Assembly (NCBI GenBank): GCA_045638265.1
Contig: JAZUBA010000003.1
Location: forward strand, 35,449 to 99,448
Source of the DNA: RGIG4140 sp045638265
Lineage (GTDB): Bacteria > Pseudomonadota > Alphaproteobacteria > CAAHEQ01 > UBA3637
DNA: 64,000 nt
Reading direction: 5' to 3'
Part shown: positions 50,575 to 59,290 of the stretch, one piece after another
Position numbering within the stretch: the first letter of the stretch is position 1
Layout of the letters: each line of letters starts with the position of its first letter
Translations under genes and position numbers: made by a program
Notes under the pieces: generated by a model
Told to the model about the DNA's origin: nothing
The model's database searches: none
What the model saw: the letters and a program-made list of their open reading frames with translations, nothing else

Positions 50575-51613
50575 TTTGTAAAACAACCATTAACACAATC
50601 AAACTAAGCGGTATTAAAATGGCAAGCGTGAAAAAGATATAATCACTACGTCCTTTTTTATATTTCTTGTTGTATTTAGACACTTGGGCATAAAGTTTTT
50701 GATTAAATTCACATTTTTGAACTTCATAATCCTTATTTTGAACGTTTAAACACTCAATCAATTCAAAAAGGCAACTCACTTGTTCATAAAAATCTTCAAA
50801 TCTTTTGGTATTTGTGAATGAGCTAAAAGAGAAAAACGGATTAAACAAACGACAAGAACCTTTAAAGGCCAACAAAATATGATTACCAAAATAGGAAATA
50901 CCCATCCAGTTTAAATTCAGTCTTTTTTTAAATTCATTTATTTTTTCCACAATAAATGGATTAAAAATTTGTCTTGCTTCTGCTTCATTATCGGAAAACA
51001 GTTGATATTTTAAAGATGTCTCGTTCAGCAATTTAATTGGGTTTAAAACGCTCATTTTATACAACGGGGAACGACTAAAAAACAAAGCATATCCGTTTAT
51101 TTTCTTTGGATTTGACAGTTGAATAAACCACCCCTCAAAAAAAGTATTACTCTCTTTACCAAATCCATAAGACAAGCTGATATTTGACAATGAAAAGCGT
51201 GTTGAATGAGTTTGGAAAACGATTTGTTCTTCTCTATTCATACAATCAAAATAAGGCAACGCCAAACTTTTTTCACATATATTCATATCGTGTTCATCGG
51301 TATCTTCTGTTTCTGCATTGATGTCTTTATATTCTGCTTGAAACAGTTTAAGCAACATCGGCATATATTTATTTTTTAAATTGCCAACATAGAAAACACC
51401 AACAAACCAAGCATAGATACCTGTAACAATCAGAGAGACGGGTATCATTTGAAGACCATCATCTGTCAGCCCCTTGGTGTAAATTATACCGCCAAAAACC
51501 AAAATCAGCAGAATCAATCCACCAATCAACATTTTTCTTGTTTTGTCATTTTGTTCCAATTCGGGAAAAACATCTCGCTTAATTGCTTCAATAAAATCTG
51601 TTTTGGATAACAT
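50570..51613 (-). CDS. DUF3137 family membrane protein
   Basis: 347 residues. Two membrane helices near the N terminus (MLIGGLILLILVFGGIIYTK; MIPVSLIVTGIYAWFVGVFY) and one at the extreme C terminus (YIFFTLAILIPLSLIVLMVV). Between them, a soluble domain with the DUF3137 pattern: EGWFIQLSNPKKINGYALFF, FSDNEAEARQIFNPFIVEKI and FGNHILLAFKGSCRLFNPFF. Function unknown. I chose the ATG at 51613, 8 bases after GGAGG; a TTG two codons earlier is possible. Confidence 0.72.
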   Translation of the reverse strand: MLSKTDFIEAIKRDVFPELEQNDKTRKMLIGGLILLILVFGGIIYTKGLTDDGLQMIPVSLIVTGIYAWFVGVFYVGNLKNKYMPMLLKLFQAEYKDINAETEDTDEHDMNICEKSLALPYFDCMNREEQIVFQTHSTRFSLSNISLSYGFGKESNTFFEGWFIQLSNPKKINGYALFFSRSPLYKMSVLNPIKLLNETSLKYQLFSDNEAEARQIFNPFIVEKINEFKKRLNLNWMGISYFGNHILLAFKGSCRLFNPFFSFSSFTNTKRFEDFYEQVSCLFELIECLNVQNKDYEVQKCEFNQKLYAQVSKYNKKYKKGRSDYIFFTLAILIPLSLIVLMVVLQN

Positions 51614-51863
51614 AAGCAATACCTCCGTATTGAATAAGATTAATATACGATAAATATAAAGTCAAATAAATTCTATTCATTCAGACTATTATTCTATGGT
51701 GTTTGTTCTGTGTATACATATAATCTATGTTTCGCCGATTGAAAAGATGCGAATAATGGCTAAAACAACAAATATTTTCATCTTTGACCGGACATATTTA
51801 TTTTACAATCTTTTGATATAAATTTTCCTGTTTATGGAAAAATTTATCAATAAAATCAATATA
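51614..51863. other. Intergenic stretch upstream of the second pseudopilin module
   Basis: AT-rich gap without a coding frame I can support. On the minus strand TTGACT, 17 bases, TAATCT lies 20-50 bases before the DUF3137 start and may be its promoter. Nothing else is seen before the module that begins at 51864. Confidence 0.5.
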
Positions 51864-52029
51864 ATTGTATTGCAATTAAAGGGACGTTTATTTGCAACAC
51901 TTATTTTACATTTTCGTAATTTTTTTTGATTTTGAGTTGTTGGCGGAATTGCAAGGGTTGTCTTGAAATGCCTGAACAATGCGGTTTTAGTGCGAAATCG
52001 TTGCAAATAAACGTCCCTTTTGTTACAAT
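51864..52029 (+). promoter_or_regulatory. Paired inverted-repeat promoter module of the second pseudopilin gene
   Basis: The right arm (52000-52020), starting GTTGCAAATAAACGTCCC, is repeated as a perfect 21-base inverted copy at 51878-51898, with 101 bases between the arms. The right arm is also the promoter: TTGCAA (52001-52006), 17 bases, TACAAT (52024-52029). The intervening DNA shares CAACACTT..TTTTA..ATTTT and GTTGGCGGA (51939-51947) with the module before the gene at 23401. Distances from the GGCGGA block to the right arm are almost equal (52 and 53 bases). Confidence 0.65.
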
Positions 52030-52063
52030 CATTTTAATTTAATTTTCAATATAAGGAGGCAAA

Positions 52064-54799
52064 ATGATTAGTTTTTTGAAAAAAATACATCAAAATAAAG
52101 TTAAAATGAAACAGATTAAACATTTTAAAAGACATTCAAATGAAATCGGTCGTTCTATGGTGGAAATCTTGGGTGTGTTGGCCGTTATTGGCGTGTTATC
52201 TATCGGGGGTATTCAAGGTTATAAATATGCTATGGATAAACATCGGGCAAATGACATTTTAAATGAAGTTAATATGCGTGGACAAGATGTATATCATCTT
52301 TACCAAGGTCGGAGATTGCCTGATGAAATTACAAATTGGAATGACAGAACAGCAACCGGTTATCCTATTGGGATTGCAACAGCACCTGATGATAATTTGT
52401 TTCAAATTCATGTGGACAATGTAACGCCTGCTGTTTGTAAATTAGTTTTATCCGGACAGTATAATTCTGTTTATGCCATGGTGTTTGATGGTGACGACGG
52501 TGTGGTTTTTGAAAATGATATTACAATTTGTGGTGAAAATGATTCGACCGAAAAATCAATGCTGTTTGCCTTTGATACGGAAGCTCCGTTAGAGGGTGGA
52601 CATGGTTTGTGTATTACGGATGAAGATTGTGGTACAGGGTGTTTTTATTGTGATGAAAACCATTTGTGTCAAACAACGTGTTCCGGTTCCAAGGGGGTAT
52701 GCAGTGTTTTGAAAGGTGTGTGTGTCGCTTGTGAAGAAAACGCTCATTGTCCTGAAAATATGATTTGTAATGATGTGGATAATGTGTGTGAAGAAGTTAG
52801 TTTAAAACAGTGTGATCCCGGTTATTTCCGTTCTAAAAATGGTGCTTGTGTTGAATGTAATTATGCGGGCAATATTATTATTGATCCTGATGAAAAATTC
52901 GGTGAAGATGAAGTAACAGGAAAAGAATCGTGTAATGCCTGTGCCTCATCAAAACAACCGCGTTCTATTGAAAGTAATGGTGATACAACTTATTGTTCCA
53001 AAACGTGTACAACAGGTATTTCTTGGCCGTCAACCGCTAATGGATGTATTGGCTGTGATAAAACAGAACCGTTTGCTATTAATAAAAATGATAAAGATTC
53101 AGTAGACCAATGTAAAGCGTGTCCGGATCATCATATTTGGCATGCATTTGTCGGTGAGGCCATATGTAGTAAATTGTTTGAATGTAAAGAGGGCGAATTT
53201 ATGGGCTTTGGTTGGGGTGATTACGTCCCTAAAAAATGTCTTTCTTGTGATATCAATGAAAGCCGATATTTACCGACGGGCAATTCAACTGTTGTTGCTT
53301 TTGCCAACGATACATGCAATAATTGTCCGGCGACGGCACCTCGTCGGGTCGTTGGAACCAATTGTTTCCCGACGTGTTTGCAACCCGATGAGTCGGAATC
53401 AATTGCTATTTGTAAAGCCAATCCGGAAGATCCGAATTGTCAACGAAAATGGCAGGATGATGGAACCAACAGTGCTAAATGTCGTGCCTGTTCGGTAACA
53501 GAAAGCGCAAAGGTTGGAACTGATGAATCATCCATCTATTATCAGATGTGTATTAATTGTGGGCGAAAAGTCAATGATAAAGGGTATTGTTATTTAGACA
53601 AACCGTGTGAATACGGACAATTTAGAGGAGCCGATGGTGCTTGTCATAAATGTGATGAAAATTCTCGTGTCGCTATTGAAAGTGAAGAAAAATCGCTTTG
53701 TGAAGCAAATTGTAAAAAAACCGAAGCAGGTAAATTTGAAGTCGGTGGTACGGTTGAAGGGCGTTTTGTAGATGGCGCTTATTGTTATAAAAGTTGCGGA
53801 AACGGTTATTTTAACGGGCAGAGTGGAGGCTGTGTTGCCTGTTCAAATACGGCAGGATGGGATTTAACTTTTATGTTAGAGGATAAAAATAGTGCCAAAT
53901 TAAGACAAATCTGTACAAATTGTTCATCGCCGAATACACGTATTTTATCAGATGGTAGTCATAATGCAGTAACGGGAACAAGTACAGGTAATGTTTTTTG
54001 CGTGTTAAAAAATTGTCCAAATGGATTCCATACAGGATATGGACGGTGCACCTCCTGTTCAAATGCTGATTCTGGTATGTGGGCAACGCCTGCCAAAGAA
54101 TCCGAATGTATTGCTTGTGGTGATCGGGTTATGATTAATACGCATTGTGTTCGTTTCAGACCAGGTACATCGGCAGTTTGTAATAATGTGAACAACGTCA
54201 TTCCTGATTATTTATCAGATGAATGGAAAAACAGTGCCCAAACATATTTATCTTCCTATGAAAACGGCATTAAAAATCCGAATTGGTCAGGTAAAATGTT
54301 CCGTGACAGTGCTGGAAATTGTCATTCTTGCGATAAAACCAGTCAGGTGAATGTGGGCAACAATGATGCAGGTAAAGCACAATGTAAGCATTGCGGAAAC
54401 AGACGATTTGCATCCGGAAATTGTATTTATGGATTGTGCAGTGAATCGGGAACATTTTTGCGTGCCAGTGACGGAGCTTGTGTTGCTTGCGGTACGGGTG
54501 GTAAAAAAATTGAAATCTTAACTTCAACGGCATCACAAAATTTGTGTGCCTCATGTACAGGGCATCGTGCCATTACAACGGGGAATACAACATTGGATAA
54601 TTTAAAAGCCTATTGTATTGAAGCTTGTACAGATTTTGAATTTTCCGACGTGAATGCAAATTGTCATGATGAAGGGGATACAACCGAGAAAATTGAAATC
54701 GGTTCAGATGAAAAATCCATTGCTGACTGTAACAAAATGAGTAACAGAACAGTGGTAACAGATGAAGAAACCGGTAAAGTTTATTGTCAACTGATGTAA
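52064..54799 (+). CDS. Giant cysteine-rich pseudopilin, copy 2
   Basis: 911 residues, paralogous to the 912-residue protein at 23401. A basic leader of about 31 residues precedes GRSMVEILGVLAVIGVLSIG, the prepilin peptidase site and hydrophobic helix, followed by GIQGYKYAMDKHRANDI, identical in both proteins. The large ectodomain again consists of CxxC modules; the first, CITDEDCGTGCFYCDENHLC, aligns with CVDNGDCSTACGEAVCDENT of copy 1. Later modules end in NCGRKV/CGNRR-like signatures as in copy 1. AAGGAGG lies 7 bases before the ATG. Expected to be inserted in the inner membrane, processed by a prepilin peptidase and displayed in disulfide-bonded form. No pilus genes are adjacent. Confidence 0.8.
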   Translation: MISFLKKIHQNKVKMKQIKHFKRHSNEIGRSMVEILGVLAVIGVLSIGGIQGYKYAMDKHRANDILNEVNMRGQDVYHLYQGRRLPDEITNWNDRTATGYPIGIATAPDDNLFQIHVDNVTPAVCKLVLSGQYNSVYAMVFDGDDGVVFENDITICGENDSTEKSMLFAFDTEAPLEGGHGLCITDEDCGTGCFYCDENHLCQTTCSGSKGVCSVLKGVCVACEENAHCPENMICNDVDNVCEEVSLKQCDPGYFRSKNGACVECNYAGNIIIDPDEKFGEDEVTGKESCNACASSKQPRSIESNGDTTYCSKTCTTGISWPSTANGCIGCDKTEPFAINKNDKDSVDQCKACPDHHIWHAFVGEAICSKLFECKEGEFMGFGWGDYVPKKCLSCDINESRYLPTGNSTVVAFANDTCNNCPATAPRRVVGTNCFPTCLQPDESESIAICKANPEDPNCQRKWQDDGTNSAKCRACSVTESAKVGTDESSIYYQMCINCGRKVNDKGYCYLDKPCEYGQFRGADGACHKCDENSRVAIESEEKSLCEANCKKTEAGKFEVGGTVEGRFVDGAYCYKSCGNGYFNGQSGGCVACSNTAGWDLTFMLEDKNSAKLRQICTNCSSPNTRILSDGSHNAVTGTSTGNVFCVLKNCPNGFHTGYGRCTSCSNADSGMWATPAKESECIACGDRVMINTHCVRFRPGTSAVCNNVNNVIPDYLSDEWKNSAQTYLSSYENGIKNPNWSGKMFRDSAGNCHSCDKTSQVNVGNNDAGKAQCKHCGNRRFASGNCIYGLCSESGTFLRASDGACVACGTGGKKIEILTSTASQNLCASCTGHRAITTGNTTLDNLKAYCIEACTDFEFSDVNANCHDEGDTTEKIEIGSDEKSIADCNKMSNRTVVTDEETGKVYCQLM

Positions 54800-54808
54800 A
54801 TTTTACGT

Positions 54809-54850
54809 AAAAAAAGAATCCCTGATAGATTTTATTGGGGATTCTTTTTT
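54809..54850 (+). terminator. Terminator after pseudopilin 2
   Basis: Stem AAAAAGAATCCC / GGGATTCTTTTT with T run. Confidence 0.85.
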
Positions 54851-55012
54851 GTTATTATTTTATACTTTGCTGGTTCTGTGTTATGTACACAATTAGATAA
54901 TGTTTAGCTTGGGGAATATTGTTTGATAAATATGCGTGTTTAATTTTTTTTGTTTTCTTGTTATAAGAAAATGGCTTAAACTTTATGCCTGACTTTAATA
55001 TTTTTTTCTCTA
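54851..55012. other. Intergenic, no gene seen
   Basis: AT-rich, with only a small palindrome (TTTTCTTGTTATAAGAAAA, 54953-54971). No coding frame or promoter I can support before the tandem-repeat array begins. Confidence 0.5.
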
Positions 55013-55670
55013 TACCCCACGCACACGCCCACGCACACGCTCCACACAGCACTCCTTATACCGCACGCCCCACACAGCACTCCTTACATCGTACGCCACA
55101 CGCACACGCCCCACACAGCACTCCTTACACCGTACGCCACACGCACACGCCCCACACACCACTCCTTACATCGCACGCCCACGCACACGCTCCACACAGC
55201 ACTCCTTACATCGCACGCCCCACGCACACGCCCCACACAGCACTCCTTATACAGCACGCCCCACGCACACGTCCCACACAGCACTCCTTACATCGCACGT
55301 CCCACACAGCACTCCTTACATCGCACGTCCACGCACAGCACTCCTTACATCGCACGTCCACGCACACGTCCCACACAGCACTCCTTACATCGCACGTCCA
55401 CGCACATGCTCCATACAGCACTCCTTACACCGTACGCCACACGCACACGCCCCACACCGCACTCCTTACATCGTACGCCACACGCACACGCCCCACACCG
55501 CACTCCTTACATCGCACGCACCACGCACACGCCCCACACCGCACTCCTTACACCGTACGCCCCACGCACACGCTCCACACGGCACTCCTTACACCGTACG
55601 CCCTACGCACACGCCCCATATCTCACACACCGTACACCCTACGCACACGCCCCATATCTCACACACCGAA
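55013..55670. repeat. C-rich, G-poor degenerate tandem-repeat array, about 15 units
   Basis: About 15 copies of a core CACACAGCACTCCTTACATC followed by GCACG or GTACG, alternating with a variable spacer of CCCACGCACACGC type. Unit lengths range from about 27 to 42 bases because the spacer is sometimes missing. The plus strand is C- and A-rich and almost without G except in CG and AG steps, very unlike the AT-rich surroundings. Both strands contain long open frames, but these are low-complexity products of the repeat. Alternating purine-pyrimidine blocks (CACGCACACGC) are Z-DNA-prone. The last two units are truncated forms (CATATCTCACACACCGTAC). Confidence 0.85.
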
Positions 55671-55693
55671 CGTCTTCATATCCCACAATATGT

Positions 55694-55732
55694 AAAAAAA
55701 ACAACGCCCTTTATTATAAAAGACGTTGTTTT
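55694..55732 (-). terminator. Terminator of the small lipoprotein gene
   Basis: Minus-strand stem AAAACAACGTC / GGGCGTTGTTTT with a long T run, 21 bases after the lipoprotein stop. Confidence 0.75.
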
Positions 55733-55752
55733 AAAATGATGAAACAATAGAC

Positions 55753-56043
55753 TTATTGAGCTTTTGAAGCTGATAAAGCAGACAAAATGGTTGTAGCCAT
55801 TTGTGTTGTTTGTGTATCAATACCCAAATTTTGCATTGCTAATGATTGTAAACAGCTTGATGAAATTGTTTTAGCTGTTGCTGTAATGCCGTTTGTTGCC
55901 AATGAACCATCAATCAATGTTTGCATGGCTTTTTCGGATAAACAGGTTTTCATTTTACCCATTGTAGTTGTATCAGTACCTGATGTTGCACAAGCAGATG
56001 TTAATAAACAAATACCTGCAATTAAAAATAATGTTTTTTTCAT
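55753..56043 (-). CDS. Small lipoprotein, 96 residues
   Basis: Not recognised. Lipoprotein signal MKKTLFLIAGICLLTSAC with the lipobox LTSAC (Cys18), then a Ser/Thr-rich linker and a helical domain with two more Cys (MKTCLSEKAMQTLIDGSLAT; SSSCLQSLAMQNLG) that could form a disulfide. AAGGAGAAAAG precedes the ATG. Own terminator; probably monocistronic. Confidence 0.75.
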   Translation of the reverse strand: MKKTLFLIAGICLLTSACATSGTDTTTMGKMKTCLSEKAMQTLIDGSLATNGITATAKTISSSCLQSLAMQNLGIDTQTTQMATTILSALSASKAQ

Positions 56044-56136
56044 ATTCTTTTCTCCTTCTGAACGTTTTATATTTAACGTATAATCATAATATTGTCAATT
56101 AAAATGAAGCTAAAAAACAAAATAACATAAACTATT

Positions 56137-56700
56137 TTATTTGTCAAAAGGTTCATGAGGTAATTCTTTAATAATCTGACAAGGATTACCATATGCCAAC
56201 ACATTTGCGGGAATACTTTTGGTAATGACACTGCCGGCACCGATAACCGAATTTTGACCAATGGTAACACCTGATAAAATCACACAATTTCCGCCAATCC
56301 AAACATTGTCTTCAATCGTTATGTGTTGAACATATTGCCACCCTTGTTTGCGTTTGTTTGGTTCTAACGGATGTTCTGCTGTGTAAATGCTAACATTGGG
56401 ACCAATCATAACATGATTGCCGATTTTAACAAGACCACCATCGCCGATTGTGCAATGATGATTGATATAACAATCGTTTCCGATTTCAATAAATTGACCG
56501 TAATCGCAATAAAAAGGTGTTTCAAACCACGAATTTTGACCTAGTTTTTTCAATAGCTTAGGAAAAACATCCTGATGAATACGGGTGCGTTCGCTTGGTA
56601 AAGAATGATTAATCCGATAGATCAATTCAGCTGTTTGTTGTTTTAAAGTCAACAGATTATCATCATTTCCTTTATACAAAACATTTTCTTCAATATTCAT
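56137..56700 (-). CDS. Maltose/galactoside O-acetyltransferase-like hexapeptide protein
   Basis: 187 residues, left-handed beta-helix acetyltransferase of the LacA/Maa/NodL group. FYCDYGQFIEIGNDCYINHH is the typical entry, YTAEHPLEP carries the catalytic His, and ITIEDNVWIGGNCVILSGVT plus IGAGSVITKSIPANVLAYGN are hexapeptide coils. The acceptor sugar is unknown. Followed in the operon direction by nothing within 90 bases; preceded by a GNAT gene 10 bases upstream. Confidence 0.88.
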   Translation of the reverse strand: MNIEENVLYKGNDDNLLTLKQQTAELIYRINHSLPSERTRIHQDVFPKLLKKLGQNSWFETPFYCDYGQFIEIGNDCYINHHCTIGDGGLVKIGNHVMIGPNVSIYTAEHPLEPNKRKQGWQYVQHITIEDNVWIGGNCVILSGVTIGQNSVIGAGSVITKSIPANVLAYGNPCQIIKELPHEPFDK

Positions 56701-56710
56701 AATTAGCCTT

Positions 56711-57517
56711 TTATTTTTTTATTGAAAAATTGACAATTTGGTTTGTTAAGCGATAACCGATTGCCGTATAGCATTTATTGGATGGTTTATAGTCAAAATC
56801 TGTATATAATACCGGTATTTTTTGTTCGTTTAAAATTTGTTGTGTTAATGTATGCACCAACATTTTGGCATAAGATTTTCCTCTTTCGTCCGGAAGTGTA
56901 TAGACTAGCCCGATACGATTGAGTTCTTCTGAAAGATGATAACGGGCATGGGCGACAAGTTTACCATCCGGTTGACGCCAAACTTTGTAATTTGGTTCGG
57001 TTACAAATTTTTTTGCTTCCGATATGCAATCTTCTAACGACTTATGATTATCAGCATGACTTTCATGATAAAATTGGTACATCATTTCAGCAATTGTTTG
57101 AATTTCTTCCGGTTTAATATTGTCTGCATAACCGATATATTGTATAGGGATAGGGACATTATATTGATAAACACCCATTGTTTCAATATTTTCCAAACGA
57201 TTGCCGTATTTTGTTTTGTAAAAATCAAACAACGTTTTTTTTGCGATAAAAGATAGTGGTTGATTATCTTTAAATTCAGCTTCTATAAATTGATACAATG
57301 CTTCAAAATCATTAAAATCATCACTTGTCCAAATGATAATGGGGTGTTGATTATCGGTATTAACAATAATACAGTTTTTTTCGTCAGAAAAACATTTTGT
57401 ATCGGGATAACGTGTTGTCTCTGCAAGAATTGTTGTCATTAAATTAAAGGCAACGGCATCTTTTTGGAATGCATCAGAACGAAAAATGAAATGCTTGCTT
57501 GAAATTTTATGAAACAT
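56711..57517 (-). CDS. GNAT family acetyltransferase
   Basis: 268 residues. An N-terminal half without clear homology is followed by a GNAT domain from about residue 130. Acetyl-CoA motif A appears as RIGLVYTLPDERGKSYAKML (the R/Q-x-x-G-x-G/A pattern is DERGKSYA). The C-terminal signature is LYTDFDYKPSNKCYTAIGYR. Two-domain GNATs of this type occur in many Firmicutes and gut bacteria. Substrate unknown. Likely cotranscribed with the hexapeptide acetyltransferase. Confidence 0.8.
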   Translation of the reverse strand: MFHKISSKHFIFRSDAFQKDAVAFNLMTTILAETTRYPDTKCFSDEKNCIIVNTDNQHPIIIWTSDDFNDFEALYQFIEAEFKDNQPLSFIAKKTLFDFYKTKYGNRLENIETMGVYQYNVPIPIQYIGYADNIKPEEIQTIAEMMYQFYHESHADNHKSLEDCISEAKKFVTEPNYKVWRQPDGKLVAHARYHLSEELNRIGLVYTLPDERGKSYAKMLVHTLTQQILNEQKIPVLYTDFDYKPSNKCYTAIGYRLTNQIVNFSIKK

Positions 57518-57574
57518 TGTTATTCTCCTTTTTTTGTGTGTTTTGTAAAATTATCTTCTGTACGATAATATAAA

Positions 57575-59221
57575 TTAGCGTTCTGTTGATTGAGCGAATG
57601 TCATTCCTTTTGCATATTTACCGATTAATGTTTTATCCCAATTCAACGTGTCAAAATAATCCGTTGTGTGATATCCTAAACGAGCCATAACACGTTTAGG
57701 TGAACTTTGATTATGCATTTCAATGATAGCCGTTGTGATATGTAAAGCCGTTTCTGCTTCGGTGTTTTTGACATATATCGGTGGTAAAAACGGATTTTTT
57801 ACTTTTAATTGATTGTAAATATCATAAATATCTTCATATTTCCCTTGTTCGTATAATTCTCGTACAGCGGATGATTGTTTGTTTAATCCTTTGTATGTAA
57901 AAGAATAAGTTTTAAGCGGTTCGGTGTGTTTCTTTTGTCCGTTTTCATAAATTAAATCATAAACGCCTAAATTGCGTGCTATTTCTTCCGAAAACACAAC
58001 GCAAGGAGATAAATTCATTTGAAGACCTGTTTTTGTTTCCCATAATTCTTCCAATGGTTTAATTTCATCATTTAGCGTAGGCGTTCTTGTTTCATCATGA
58101 ATGGCATAATTAAATGTACATGCAAAATAAGAACGTTTCCATTGTTCAATATCTTCAACAAATCTGTTAAACATAGCAGGGGACATAGATACATTGTTTT
58201 TTTTCAAAACCTGATATATATCATAACGTGATTTTGACAGATAACATTCCGTTGATGTCTGTAATGCTTTTTCATTAGATGTAATTTGAATGTATTTAAG
58301 TGTAGCGGCTAATTTTTCTTCCGGTGTTAAATTATCTGTATATTCAATTTTTTCAGAACCGTTAAGTACGTTTTTAAGTGTTTCGGTAAAATGGTATCTG
58401 ACAATGAAATCCGAAATATGATTTCTGTAAACCAACGAATCATAATTGCGTGCTTCTGCCTCAATAGCCAATTTACTGACAGCTTTATACATATCTGTCG
58501 GTTTGTGATTTTTTCGCTGATAATATCGCAACTGATACGCTCGTTGTTGAATATGGCGCAATTCGTGTAAAAACACACCGGCAAAATATTTCGGATTAGA
58601 AAAATTGGAGGCTTTTATCCAAATATAGGGTTGTTTGTTTACCACAGATGCCAATCCGTCCGGAACAATATCGGTTTCAGAATTTTGTTCTTTATTTTGT
58701 TTTGAACTTTGTGATATTTCAAGATTTAATTGTATAGGATTGTTTTGTTCTTCATAAAAATGGGAACAATAAATGAATTCATTGATAATGCGATGTGCCA
58801 CAACCGAATTTTTTGTTTGCTCACGCAGTGTATGTATAAACAAATCTGTAGTAAAAAAGCGAGGAAATTTAGTTGAATTAGCATCACTATCCAATTTTAT
58901 AAGCGAGCTTAAATATTGCCAATCAGCCTCAGAAGGTGCATTGTACCATTCATCATCTACCACTAAATGTGAATGTTTTGTATAAATTTTAAAAGCACAA
59001 AAAAGCATATCGGCATCGTGAGGTGATAGCATAAGAAATTGATGTTCACCCTGATTGGTATCACATACATATAAATTTGGCTGAATATGGTGTAATTGCA
59101 GAAATTTTCCCAACAAATTAACTGCATCCGATGTATATGCCGTACAATCAAAAGCCAGATAATTATACATAGACTGCCAATTTGACGAAACGGCTATATC
59201 ATTAATTAAACGGGCAACCAT
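57575..59221 (-). CDS. Putative HExxH metallopeptidase, paralogue 1
   Basis: 548 residues, no signal peptide. Zinc motif HELRH at 219-223 (FAGVFLHELRHIQQ). A conserved LAIEAEARNYDSLV about 40 residues later may provide the third ligand, as in gluzincins. The C-terminal part holds CVVFSEEIARNLGVYDLIYE and a tail NWDKTLIGKYAKGMTFAQ, both shared with the neighbour at 59291. I do not recognise the family. GGAGAATAAA precedes the ATG. Could act on host or self proteins in the cytoplasm, or be an effector exported without a classical signal; both are speculation. Confidence 0.65.
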   Translation of the reverse strand: MVARLINDIAVSSNWQSMYNYLAFDCTAYTSDAVNLLGKFLQLHHIQPNLYVCDTNQGEHQFLMLSPHDADMLFCAFKIYTKHSHLVVDDEWYNAPSEADWQYLSSLIKLDSDANSTKFPRFFTTDLFIHTLREQTKNSVVAHRIINEFIYCSHFYEEQNNPIQLNLEISQSSKQNKEQNSETDIVPDGLASVVNKQPYIWIKASNFSNPKYFAGVFLHELRHIQQRAYQLRYYQRKNHKPTDMYKAVSKLAIEAEARNYDSLVYRNHISDFIVRYHFTETLKNVLNGSEKIEYTDNLTPEEKLAATLKYIQITSNEKALQTSTECYLSKSRYDIYQVLKKNNVSMSPAMFNRFVEDIEQWKRSYFACTFNYAIHDETRTPTLNDEIKPLEELWETKTGLQMNLSPCVVFSEEIARNLGVYDLIYENGQKKHTEPLKTYSFTYKGLNKQSSAVRELYEQGKYEDIYDIYNQLKVKNPFLPPIYVKNTEAETALHITTAIIEMHNQSSPKRVMARLGYHTTDYFDTLNWDKTLIGKYAKGMTFAQSTER

Positions 59222-59290
59222 TTTATTCTCCTTTGAGTGTTATTTTAACGATATTTTTTTTGTCCGTCAAGTTAAAATACACCTTGTAAT

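Noticed and set aside
50356..50586. Minus-strand 76-codon frame with repeated NTPKENK
   Set aside because: Arises from the hairpin array; its apparent amino-acid repeat follows from the conserved loop, and stem changes preserve base pairing and not the protein.
55013..55670. CRISPR array
   Set aside because: The units are degenerate tandem repeats with repeated, not unique, spacers, and no cas genes are present.
54985..55695. Long plus-strand frame (236 codons) and minus-strand frames over the C-rich array
   Set aside because: Open because the repeat lacks stop triplets; the products are low-complexity His/Thr/Pro or Cys/Val/Arg strings with no ribosome binding site.
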